A DNA stretch of 64,000 nucleotides from Butyrivibrio sp. INlla18 (GTDB lineage: Bacteria > Bacillota > Clostridia > Lachnospirales > Lachnospiraceae), in the NCBI RefSeq assembly GCF_900103635.1, contig NZ_FMXK01000013.1, positions 57,419-121,418 of the forward strand. The letters are read 5' to 3'. Each line of letters opens with the position of its first letter. Position 1 is the stretch's first letter. The translations under genes and the position numbers were made by a program. Positions 1-7,852 of this stretch are shown here, piece by piece. Below the pieces are notes generated by a model. That model made no database searches, was not told the origin of the DNA, and was given only the letters and a program-made list of their open reading frames with translations.

Positions 1-24
1 CTGAACCATGATAACCTTTGCCAT
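1..24 (-). CDS. Start of a probable cobyric acid synthase, cut by the window edge
   Basis: Only eight codons (MAKVIMVQ) are inside the window, read leftward off its edge. A GAGGT ribosome binding site lies seven bases before the ATG. The opening MAKVIMVQ resembles the N-terminus of CobQ/CbiP, where it leads into the GT.SN.GKS nucleotide loop. That loop is outside the window, so this is an inference from very little sequence. A cobalamin gene (cbiD) near 40 kb shows that the organism makes B12-type corrinoids, which fits. It starts directly after the mscL terminator. Confidence 0.35.
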
Positions 25-35
25 AATCTTTACCT

Positions 36-70
36 CAAAAATGCCCTTATACAATTAAGTATAAGGGCAT
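36..70 (-). terminator. Intrinsic terminator of mscL
   Basis: A perfect 12-bp stem (ATGCCCTTATAC / GTATAAGGGCAT) with a six-base loop is followed, on the minus strand, by TTTTT. It lies 25 bases after the mscL stop and just before the ribosome binding site of the next gene. Confidence 0.85.
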
Positions 71-94
71 CACCATTCATATTCTACCAAAAAC

Positions 95-580
95 TTAATC
101 AAGCTCTGATGTGCAGTGAGGACATCTTGTTGCTTCAATATTGATCTCACTCTTACAACGTGGGCAGATCTTGGTTGTTGCAGGTGCCTCAGCCTTTTCC
201 TTGGCAAGCTTCTCGCTAAGCTTGTTCATGAACTTAACGATAAAGAAGATCACAAGAGCCATCAGGATAAAGTTGATGACAACTGTAATAAAAGTTCCAT
301 AGTTAAGTGTTGCTGCTCCTGCCTCTTTGGCAGCGTCAAGTGTTGCATACTCTGAGCCATCAAGACTTACAAACATGTTGTTAAAGTCGATTCCCCCTGT
401 AAGAAGGCTGATAACTGGCATGATAATGTCATCTACAAGTGATGAGATGATCTTCTGGAAAGCACCGCCAATGATAACACCAACAGCCATATCCAGCACG
501 TTGCCACGCATTATAAACTCACGAAATTCCCCTGCAAGGCCCTTTCCCTTGCCTGCTACTGCTTTAACCTTTTCTGTCAT
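95..580 (-). CDS. mscL: Large-conductance mechanosensitive channel MscL with zinc-ribbon tail
   Basis: This 161-residue inner-membrane channel opens under hypo-osmotic membrane tension and releases small solutes. The N-terminus has the family pattern (EFREFIMRGNVLDMAVGVIIG, first transmembrane helix). A periplasmic loop rich in G, D and N follows, then the second helix (FITVVINFILMALVIFFIV). The last 25 residues hold two CxxC pairs (CPRC and CPHC) and form a small zinc ribbon, an extension seen in some Firmicutes MscL proteins but not in E. coli. The gene is monocistronic, with its own terminator and an extended -10 (TGCTATAAT) at 626-631. Confidence 0.95.
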   Translation of the reverse strand: MTEKVKAVAGKGKGLAGEFREFIMRGNVLDMAVGVIIGGAFQKIISSLVDDIIMPVISLLTGGIDFNNMFVSLDGSEYATLDAAKEAGAATLNYGTFITVVINFILMALVIFFIVKFMNKLSEKLAKEKAEAPATTKICPRCKSEINIEATRCPHCTSELD

Positions 581-625
581 ACCTGCTCTCCCTATATACG
601 AAATAATTTTTCAGTATCTGAGAAA

Positions 626-634
626 ATTATAGCA
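626..634 (-). promoter_or_regulatory. Extended -10 promoter element of mscL
   Basis: On the minus strand TGCTATAAT lies about 45 bases before the mscL ATG, between the upstream operon's terminator and the gene. No good -35 is visible, which is normal for an extended -10 promoter. Confidence 0.5.
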
Positions 635-643
635 CACTCCCTC

Positions 644-673
644 GAAAAATAAAGGCGGTGACTAGCACCGCCT
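644..673 (-). terminator. Terminator of the eight-gene exporter/importer operon
   Basis: The stem AGGCGGTG / CACCGCCT has a five-base loop and is followed on the minus strand by TTTATTTTT. It lies 16 bases after the last stop codon of the operon. Confidence 0.85.
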
Positions 674-689
674 ATACTTTTTTAAATAC

Positions 690-3185
690 TTATGAATTCT
701 CATTTATGTAGATTGAAAGTCTGCTCTGAATGATGTCGCATACCTCTTTGGCAGTCTTCTGACCACTAAAGAATGCGGAAGCCTCCTCAGAGATTATGTT
801 GCTAACGTTCATGTTATAGCTCATAGCATAATGTGAGTTCTTGACAAGAGCGTCAACCTGATCTACGTCAGCCTGTGTAAGTACTGGAACCTCAACCTCT
901 TTATCACCAACGTAATAATACTCTTTGGATTCAACTTTGTTGCCATTTTCATCCTCGTAGTACTCAGCCTCCATGGCTTTTGCTTTCATCTTCTCATAAC
1001 TTGACTCTCTTATAGGGAAGTCCCAATCAAGTGAATCCTGGAATTCCTCTGAAAGGAAGTACTTGATGAACTTCCAAGCACCATCAGCGTTCTTGGACTG
1101 AGCTGAGATGCAAAGTCTTGTTCCAGGATAGATGACTGATGTGTAATGAGATCCTGGGAATCCTATAAAGGACACATCTTCACCAAAGACTACATATCTA
1201 ATTCTTTTAAATGAATCAAATCCATAGAGGCTAGTTTGGTTAAAGAGGGCCTCATCTGATCTATAGGCTGTGTCATAATCCATGTAATCATCTTCCTGAT
1301 ATTCTTCTGGGAAATCTTTCATGAATTCCATAAGCTCAACAAACTCGTCGCTATTAAAACTGCAAGTCTTGTTGGACCAGTCAATATAATCAGGACCAGC
1401 AAAAGCTACGCCATAATCAAGCATATCTTTTCTAAGGTTCATTCCAAAAGCATTAGCCTTCTTTATACCCTTAGCTTCGATGATATTCTTGTAATCCTCC
1501 ATAGTAAGAAGGTCCTGGCCCTTTACAAGTGATGCCTTACAAGCAACTGTAGCAATTTCAAAGTAAGGAACTACCTGATACATCTTGTCTCCAGTCTTGA
1601 ATGCATCCATGATATTATCAATGTACTTGGCATCTGCAATGTCAGGATCAGAGCTAAAATATGGTGCCACATCAAGGAAAAGTCCCTTGTTAATATAACT
1701 CTCTACTGGGCTTTCAAGGTCAAAAGCCATAATGTCAGCCACGTTACCAGATGCAATATCAAGGTTAAATCTCTTTATACCAGCATCATAGTCATCTTCT
1801 GTATCATAAGTTGAGTAGTCAACGAATTTAATCTTGTACTCATCATTGTCCTTATTAAACTTAACTGCAGCCTGTCTCACATTATAATCAATATACGCTC
1901 CAGCAAGAGTGATGATCTGTCTGTCCTTGACCTGATCAGCTGGAACCTTTGTAAGTCTGGTCAAAGTAAAGTTGTAGTCAAAATCCGGTACAAGTGCAAC
2001 CAGCTCTGTATCGCTTACAGCAACGGCATTATTAAGGTTATATGTAATAGAAAGATCTGAATCTATGTAATCAAGGAGTTTTACAAGCTTATCAGATTTA
2101 AGGTCATAACCGTAAATTGCTGTATCATCAGCGCAATAAATGTCGTAGCCATTACCGCCAAAGAAGGTGTAATAGTTAGTGTTTGAAAAGACTTCTGACT
2201 TATGGCCAATATCTTTGGCATCAAAATCAAGAGTTCCTACAATCCTGCCTTCATCTGTATAACCTGTTACAAAGATATCTCCATTGTAACCTCTAGTAAC
2301 TTCAAAATTAGATCCTGTGTATTTGCTATTAAGGTCAATAATTGTTGTAAAGCCCTTATCTTCATCATATGTAGCAATACCCTGATTAGAGCTTAAGATA
2401 ACTCCATGTTCCTCAGAATATGCAATGCCATATGCTGCATAATAATCACCCTCTGCAACATCCTCACCGAGCTTTATGCTATAAACCTCGTTACCAGCAT
2501 TATCATACTTAACAAGTGTGTACTCTTCGTCCACCTCCTCATCGTAGTAATGCTCCCCAGCATATCCATCATCACCATCTTCATCTACAGCTTCAGGATC
2601 TGTATCCCCTGAAGAAGCTTCTGTACTAGCGTCACTTGCAACAGTGTCCTTAGAAGAAACAATTTCTTTATCTTCCTCTTCTGAGGCTGATTCTGAGGTT
2701 GCTTCTGAAGCTGTAGATGCAGATGCCTCAGATGAAGCCTCTTCGCCAGCTTCTTCATCCTCAGAGGCCTCAGTATATCCTGCGCCATCAAACCAGTTAT
2801 ACTTGGCCTTTACCGCATAGAAGTTACCTTCGGAATCAAAATCAATGTAGCTAAAACTCTCATCATTTTTAGCTGGAATCTTAAACGACTTAACATCTGA
2901 TCCATCAGAATTAAATGAATAGATTACTGTTTCTCCCTCATCACCATAGTAGGTACCATAGATTCTATCCCCAACAATCCTAAGACTATTCATTCTATCT
3001 GGATTAAGACCATCAATAATTATGTCCTCAGATGCAAACACATAATCTTTTGAAGCTTTTGTAGCATCACCCAAGATGCTTTCTTCATCTTGCTTCCCCT
3101 TACCACAACCAGTTACTAGAGATACTGACATTGCAAGTACAAGAGAAACACTGGTTATTCTTTTAAAAATATCTCTCTTTTTCAT
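690..3185 (-). CDS. Large lipoprotein: N-terminal propeller-like region joined to a family 1 solute-binding domain
   Basis: An 831-residue protein with a lipoprotein signal peptide (LVTGC, Cys27), so it is anchored outside the membrane. Residues about 45-400 look like repeated beta-propeller blades (many YDxxG/SF..DGS turns), interrupted at about 140-220 by a low-complexity, highly acidic Ser/Glu/Asp stretch. Residues about 420-831 resemble an ABC sugar-binding protein (AAVKFN, IMAFDLESPV, NADGAWKFIKYFLSEEFQ). It is the last gene of the operon, four bases after the MacB-like gene, with a GAGGAG ribosome binding site. It probably supplies ligand to the two MalF/MalG-type permeases of the same operon. 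The propeller fusion is unusual. The substrate is unknown. Confidence 0.75.
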   Translation of the reverse strand: MKKRDIFKRITSVSLVLAMSVSLVTGCGKGKQDEESILGDATKASKDYVFASEDIIIDGLNPDRMNSLRIVGDRIYGTYYGDEGETVIYSFNSDGSDVKSFKIPAKNDESFSYIDFDSEGNFYAVKAKYNWFDGAGYTEASEDEEAGEEASSEASASTASEATSESASEEEDKEIVSSKDTVASDASTEASSGDTDPEAVDEDGDDGYAGEHYYDEEVDEEYTLVKYDNAGNEVYSIKLGEDVAEGDYYAAYGIAYSEEHGVILSSNQGIATYDEDKGFTTIIDLNSKYTGSNFEVTRGYNGDIFVTGYTDEGRIVGTLDFDAKDIGHKSEVFSNTNYYTFFGGNGYDIYCADDTAIYGYDLKSDKLVKLLDYIDSDLSITYNLNNAVAVSDTELVALVPDFDYNFTLTRLTKVPADQVKDRQIITLAGAYIDYNVRQAAVKFNKDNDEYKIKFVDYSTYDTEDDYDAGIKRFNLDIASGNVADIMAFDLESPVESYINKGLFLDVAPYFSSDPDIADAKYIDNIMDAFKTGDKMYQVVPYFEIATVACKASLVKGQDLLTMEDYKNIIEAKGIKKANAFGMNLRKDMLDYGVAFAGPDYIDWSNKTCSFNSDEFVELMEFMKDFPEEYQEDDYMDYDTAYRSDEALFNQTSLYGFDSFKRIRYVVFGEDVSFIGFPGSHYTSVIYPGTRLCISAQSKNADGAWKFIKYFLSEEFQDSLDWDFPIRESSYEKMKAKAMEAEYYEDENGNKVESKEYYYVGDKEVEVPVLTQADVDQVDALVKNSHYAMSYNMNVSNIISEEASAFFSGQKTAKEVCDIIQSRLSIYINENS

Positions 3186-3188
3186 AAC

Positions 3189-4463
3189 TTAACTCCTCTC
3201 TTTTGCCTCTTTTTCATCTTTCTTTTGCTTTTGTTTTACTTCAAAGTCGTATTTTTTGTCGGACAGAGTCTTAACGATGCCAGAAACTGTCCATGTTTTG
3301 TGTCTATATAGATAAACCACATATACAGAGAACATGCATATTACAATGAGCTTACATATCCATCTGATAGCGAAAAGAACTACCAATATATCTTCATAGC
3401 CCCTTGCAAGGTTCTCCCAATATGGATAAAAGATTGCCTTATTCCACATGCTCCTTGTACCAAAGCTTGTCAGTATGTCATACATAGAAAAAGCTGAAAA
3501 TCTCTCAGTATTATCTACTATTGAAATGTATCTATCATCAAGAGCGGCGCTCTCTTTGACTATAGTCTTTACAATGCCGTCAACTGGGCTTGGCATCACA
3601 ACTTCATAACAGTTAATGCCTCCTGTAAGAGCAGTCTTACCATCTTCTGAAATCTCTACTTTCTCTGCTCTGCCGCTTAGGATAGCTCCATATTTACAAA
3701 GGCTATCGTATGAGATGTAGGCTAGTCCCCCTTGCTGACCGGCTGCAGTCCTCATCTTGCCTTCCTGCCTCTTAACAACACCAGAAATGTAATGAGGAAC
3801 ATCACCTATTGTGACCATCTGACCCACTACTTCGTTTGAACCAAAGAGCTGCCAGGAAAGATCTTCATCAATAACGATCTGATCCTTCATAAGGGCATCC
3901 TTGTTGTAGTAGCTCCCGCTTACAAGCTCAAGTGGGTGAAAGAGAAAAAAATCGCCGAAGGTCCCTATTGCTGTAACCTTATCTGCAGTCTTTCCTTCAA
4001 AAGATATTGATACAAGCCCCTGAGCACTATAACAGCTAGAATATAGCTTGGTGTCATCTACAGGCGCCTCAGTATCTTCAGATGCGCCATTATCACCGAT
4101 CTTTTGAGTTTCTACGATCCGTGGATCTTTTTGTGGCTTTGGATCGTCGTCATCTTGCTCTTCTACGATTCCCGCATCAGTCATCTTGGATTCCATAACG
4201 TACTCCATCTTCTTGATGAAGTCCGTATCGATCATCTGATCCTCGGTAAAAAAGATACTGACCTGAGCCATCTTTTTGCCATCAGAAGACCACCTGTCTG
4301 CTGCGCTCTGTTCAGGAAGCTTGTGTATAAGAGCTCTGCTGATAAAACCAAGTACAAGATCTAATAAGATCAGCGTAATGACAATGATGAAAGCTTTACT
4401 CTTTATGATCTTTAGTATTTTGTTTTTTATCTTTTCTTTATCAAGATTCTTAAAAAACTTCAT
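3189..4463 (-). CDS. MacB-like periplasmic core protein with two membrane anchors, no ATPase
   Basis: A 424-residue protein with one transmembrane helix at about 17-40, a large extracellular domain, and a second helix region at about 355-385. The segment VVGQMVTIGDVPHYISGVV has the form of the MacB/FtsX periplasmic core domain. The usual four-helix FtsX bundle is not present, so this is not a complete MacB permease. Its start overlaps the stop of the adaptor gene (TAATG), which indicates coupled translation. With the HlyD-like protein it may form the extracellular part of an export or sensing complex. The exact role is unknown. Confidence 0.6.
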   Translation of the reverse strand: MKFFKNLDKEKIKNKILKIIKSKAFIIVITLILLDLVLGFISRALIHKLPEQSAADRWSSDGKKMAQVSIFFTEDQMIDTDFIKKMEYVMESKMTDAGIVEEQDDDDPKPQKDPRIVETQKIGDNGASEDTEAPVDDTKLYSSCYSAQGLVSISFEGKTADKVTAIGTFGDFFLFHPLELVSGSYYNKDALMKDQIVIDEDLSWQLFGSNEVVGQMVTIGDVPHYISGVVKRQEGKMRTAAGQQGGLAYISYDSLCKYGAILSGRAEKVEISEDGKTALTGGINCYEVVMPSPVDGIVKTIVKESAALDDRYISIVDNTERFSAFSMYDILTSFGTRSMWNKAIFYPYWENLARGYEDILVVLFAIRWICKLIVICMFSVYVVYLYRHKTWTVSGIVKTLSDKKYDFEVKQKQKKDEKEAKERS

Positions 4464-5980
4464 TACTCGTTTGCCAGCCTTACTTGTTCTCCTGCCTTAA
4501 CAGGTTTGTTTGATGTTGTGATAACGTACTCATAATTGTCGATAGCAGCTGTGATAGCTGAATTCTTGTCATCTGATGCAACTACTGTTACATCTGCTCT
4601 TGTAGCTGTGTATCTGTTGCCAAGAGGACTAGATTTACTCTTAACTATGAGAACGAATTTACCATTTGAATCAGATTTGATAGCACTGTTAGGAACTATC
4701 ATGTCGTAGTTCTGGGTTCTCTCACCAATTGCAAGAGAAAGAGTCTGACCTGGAGTAACCTCTGTACTCTCGATCTTAAATGTAAGAAGCTTTTTACCTG
4801 CAGGATCAGTCTTGTCGTTTTTGATCTGAGTAAGTGTTGCCTTAAAGTCTGAATTAAACTGCCATGCATTCTGTGGCTGTGCTGCATCGCCAACTTTTAG
4901 TTTAGCTGCCTGAGCATTTGTTACAGAAAAGCTTGTTGTCATATCTTTGCCATCAACCTGGATAACTGCGATAGTCTCATCAGCTGATGTAGACTCACCA
5001 GCAACCTTGGATATTGAGCTAACAGTACCTGCAACTGGTGCCTTTACTGATGAACCAACTGACTCAGATTCAAGCTTTGCAATCTTTTCCTTCTGCTCTG
5101 CGATGGAATCGCGCTTTGCACAAAGAGAGATCTCAACATTGATACTCTTAAGCTGCTCTGTCTTTACTCTCTCAGCTTCTTTTAAAGCTGCGGCTGTCTT
5201 AGCTTTTTTCTCGGATGCTGTTGCAAGCTTCTGATCATAGCTAAAGCCTGACTGTGAGCTGTATGTAGAAAGCTGTGACTTATCTCTTGTAAGCTCAGCT
5301 ACGAAATTATTGAGCTCTACCACTCTGTCTTCATCGCCATCATTCTTGGCTTTCTCGATATCTACCTGAGCCTGTGCCAAAAGATACTCAGGAGTTGCTG
5401 TATTGTAGTTCATACCAGCCTGCTCATAAGCACGCAGCTGAGTAAGATAATCAATCTCTGCCTGAGCTGCGTTATCTTCTGCAAGGGCTGCATTATAAGT
5501 ATCAAGAACACCCCCAACCTGCGCCTGATATGTGTCATAAGAAGCAGTCTTACCATTTCTTACATTTGTGATAACGCTGCTTGGAACATCTCCTGAAAAG
5601 AGCATCTGCTCATATTCAAGTTCCATTGTATCCAAAGTCTCTTTTGCCTTGGAAAGCTCTTCAGATTCCTTGTCCTCAAGATAATAGATGACATCTCCGA
5701 TCTCCACATGTGCGCCCTCTTTGACAGCAACGCCTGAGATCTTTCTAGTCTCTTTTACCGTGATATTGTATGGATCCTCAGCCGTTACAGTTCCTGAACC
5801 TCTGATCTGTGGACTAATGGTGCCCTCCTCGATCTGAACTGTTGCTACCTGAGGAAGCGAATAATTCATGATGGTGTTTGAAAAGAATGTAAGGATCAGC
5901 ATAACTGTAAGGAATGCTATCGCTATATTCTTCACCATGTCTTTCCTGTTTACAGGCTTTTTTTCTAAATCCTTGGACAT
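4463..5980 (-). CDS. HlyD/MacA-type membrane fusion (adaptor) protein
   Basis: 505 residues: a short cytoplasmic N-terminus, one transmembrane helix at about 16-36, then a split barrel-sandwich/lipoyl hairpin (VKEGAHVEIGDVIYYLED near residue 85 and VKAPVAGTVSSISKVAGE near residue 320) around a long Ala/Glu/Lys-rich coiled coil. A beta-barrel region follows. This is the layout of periplasmic adaptors of ABC and RND exporters. In Gram-positive bacteria such adaptors work with MacB-like ABC exporters. A GGGAG ribosome binding site precedes the ATG. It lies between the sugar permease genes and the MacB-like gene of the same operon. Confidence 0.8.
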   Translation of the reverse strand: MSKDLEKKPVNRKDMVKNIAIAFLTVMLILTFFSNTIMNYSLPQVATVQIEEGTISPQIRGSGTVTAEDPYNITVKETRKISGVAVKEGAHVEIGDVIYYLEDKESEELSKAKETLDTMELEYEQMLFSGDVPSSVITNVRNGKTASYDTYQAQVGGVLDTYNAALAEDNAAQAEIDYLTQLRAYEQAGMNYNTATPEYLLAQAQVDIEKAKNDGDEDRVVELNNFVAELTRDKSQLSTYSSQSGFSYDQKLATASEKKAKTAAALKEAERVKTEQLKSINVEISLCAKRDSIAEQKEKIAKLESESVGSSVKAPVAGTVSSISKVAGESTSADETIAVIQVDGKDMTTSFSVTNAQAAKLKVGDAAQPQNAWQFNSDFKATLTQIKNDKTDPAGKKLLTFKIESTEVTPGQTLSLAIGERTQNYDMIVPNSAIKSDSNGKFVLIVKSKSSPLGNRYTATRADVTVVASDDKNSAITAAIDNYEYVITTSNKPVKAGEQVRLANE

Positions 5981-6009
5981 AACATTTACTCCCTTTTATA
6001 AACTTTTTG

Positions 6010-6924
6010 TCATCCCTTAATGCCGCCCTGGTACGAGATTCCCTCTACCAGATAGTCCTCACCATATAGGAATATCAGAAGTGGTGGGACCAGATATATT
6101 ACTGCAACCGCAAAGGCAAGTGATATCTCCCCTGAGTTGATCTTGGACAGGAACACTGAAAGCGGATGCAGATCAGTATTGGTCAAAAGAATCAGTGGCT
6201 GCTCCACCATGTTCCAAAAATCAAAAAATACTAAGATAGCAATTGATGCTATACCGCCCTTACAAAGTGGCATGTTGATCCTTGAAAAGATATACCACTC
6301 GCCAGCTCCGTCTATAGACGCCGCCTCTATGACTTCTGTAGGAATCCTTCGCATGAACTTGGTCAGAAGGTACACCGCAAAGGGTGAGAAGAATCCCGGA
6401 AGCCATATGGACCACCTTGTATCTATGATGCCAAGGGCCTTTGATACCAGGAAGTTTGGAACAAGTGTTACCTGATAAGGCATCAGCATCATAATGATGT
6501 AGGCAAAGAAAATAACTCTTTTAACCTTGCTGTCGTATCTTGAAAAGCCGTAGGCTGCTAGGGTTGCGATACCCAGCTGTACTGCCACGATAGGAACTGT
6601 ATAGATAATTGAGTTCCAAAACTTTATAAGGTACTGAGGGCTCTTAAATAGCACCGTAAAGTACTGAGAAAAGGTCACCATATCAGGTATGAACTTAAGG
6701 TTCACAGTCTTGGATATGAAGATCTTGCCGCCCTTTTCCGTTGTTGCAAATATTGAGCCATAATTGGCGCTAATTTCCGACGAACTCATAAATGAATTCG
6801 TGATGGTTAGTATGATCGGAAGCAGGAATATGAAGGCAAAAATAAATGCCGCTACAGTTACAAGCACTGTCTTGTAGTTATCTATCCTCTTCCTACGCTT
6901 GTACATTTTTTGTAAAAGATTCAT
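6010..6924 (-). CDS. Carbohydrate ABC importer permease, MalG type
   Basis: 304 residues with six transmembrane helices. It has the binding-protein-dependent permease EAA loop (EVIEAASIDGAGEWYIFSRI), which contacts the ATPase, and a C-terminus ending in SYQGGIKG, common in MalG-type permeases. It should pair with the MalF-type product encoded directly upstream. No MsmK-type ATPase is encoded in the operon; many Firmicutes share one ATPase encoded elsewhere. Start ATG follows AGAGGG with suitable spacing. Confidence 0.9.
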   Translation of the reverse strand: MNLLQKMYKRRKRIDNYKTVLVTVAAFIFAFIFLLPIILTITNSFMSSSEISANYGSIFATTEKGGKIFISKTVNLKFIPDMVTFSQYFTVLFKSPQYLIKFWNSIIYTVPIVAVQLGIATLAAYGFSRYDSKVKRVIFFAYIIMMLMPYQVTLVPNFLVSKALGIIDTRWSIWLPGFFSPFAVYLLTKFMRRIPTEVIEAASIDGAGEWYIFSRINMPLCKGGIASIAILVFFDFWNMVEQPLILLTNTDLHPLSVFLSKINSGEISLAFAVAVIYLVPPLLIFLYGEDYLVEGISYQGGIKG

Positions 6925-6927
6925 AGT

Positions 6928-7851
6928 TTAGCCCTCTACGTCTTTCCCATAGAAGTTCTCAACAGCGTACATGACGTATACAAGGGCTGTTACAACTATG
7001 AACATTATGATTGCTGCCGCAGACAATTTCTGATAATCGAGAGAGGCAAAAGTATTATTCATGAAATGCTGCAGCAGATATAACGAAGTAACCGGATAGT
7101 CGCCAGTCATAAGGTAAACCTCTCTAAATACCTTAAATGAGTTGATAAGCGACATGATAGTTACAAATAGTATCGTCGATGAAAGGTATCTGACCTTGAT
7201 AAGCCAGAAAACCTGCATCTTGGATGCATTTTCAAGGGCCGCTACTTCTAGGAGCTCTTTTGGAATACTAGCAAGGGCCGACATGAACAGGATCATGTTG
7301 TAGCCTAGGTTCTTCCATAGGAAAAGAGCTACTATAACGATGTAGGCTTTATCTGACTTTAGCCAGTCGATCTTGTCTGCTCCAAATAAAGCTGTGAAGT
7401 TATTTACAAGACCGTTGTAATGAAACATTACCTGCCAGATAAGGACAATTGAGGCTGTAGGAACCATTAAAGGGCTTAAGAAGAAAGACCTAAAGTAGCT
7501 CTTAAATGGAATCCTTGATTCCATGACAGCTGCCAAAAAAAGCGAAAGCAAAACTGCCAATGGAACTGCCATGAATGAAAACTTTAGGGTATTCATTCCA
7601 GCAAGTTTAAAAGCATCGTTCCCCCAAACATTTATGTAGTTTGCAAAGCCTACAAATCTCTTTTGAATAGGGTTATTGATCATGGAGTAATAGATAACTA
7701 CCATGAAAGGAGCCACGAAAAACAGCAGCACTCCCACTATTGAAGGAAGCAAAAACAGCCAGGAGATCATGCCCTTTTTTTCATTGGCAGACATAGTCCC
7801 TGTTCTGAGCCTATGAAGTTTTCTTTTGATCCTTGATAATAATTTGGCCAA
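6928..7851 (-). CDS. Carbohydrate ABC importer permease, MalF type
   Basis: 307 residues, six transmembrane helices, EAA loop visible as LEVAALENASKMQVFWLIKV. It forms the channel with the MalG-type partner four bases downstream. The listed start is TTG (7851), one base after the stop of the ABC-2 permease, and has no clear ribosome binding site. An ATG at codon 20 (position 7794, MSANEKKGM) lies behind AGGGAC and gives an N-terminus closer to the family, so the true start may be there. Confidence 0.88.
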   Translation of the reverse strand: MAKLLSRIKRKLHRLRTGTMSANEKKGMISWLFLLPSIVGVLLFFVAPFMVVIYYSMINNPIQKRFVGFANYINVWGNDAFKLAGMNTLKFSFMAVPLAVLLSLFLAAVMESRIPFKSYFRSFFLSPLMVPTASIVLIWQVMFHYNGLVNNFTALFGADKIDWLKSDKAYIVIVALFLWKNLGYNMILFMSALASIPKELLEVAALENASKMQVFWLIKVRYLSSTILFVTIMSLINSFKVFREVYLMTGDYPVTSLYLLQHFMNNTFASLDYQKLSAAAIIMFIVVTALVYVMYAVENFYGKDVEG

Positions 7852-7852
7852 T

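Noticed and set aside
327..632. 101-codon plus-strand frame opposite mscL
   Set aside because: Antisense shadow of a certain gene, no ribosome binding site.
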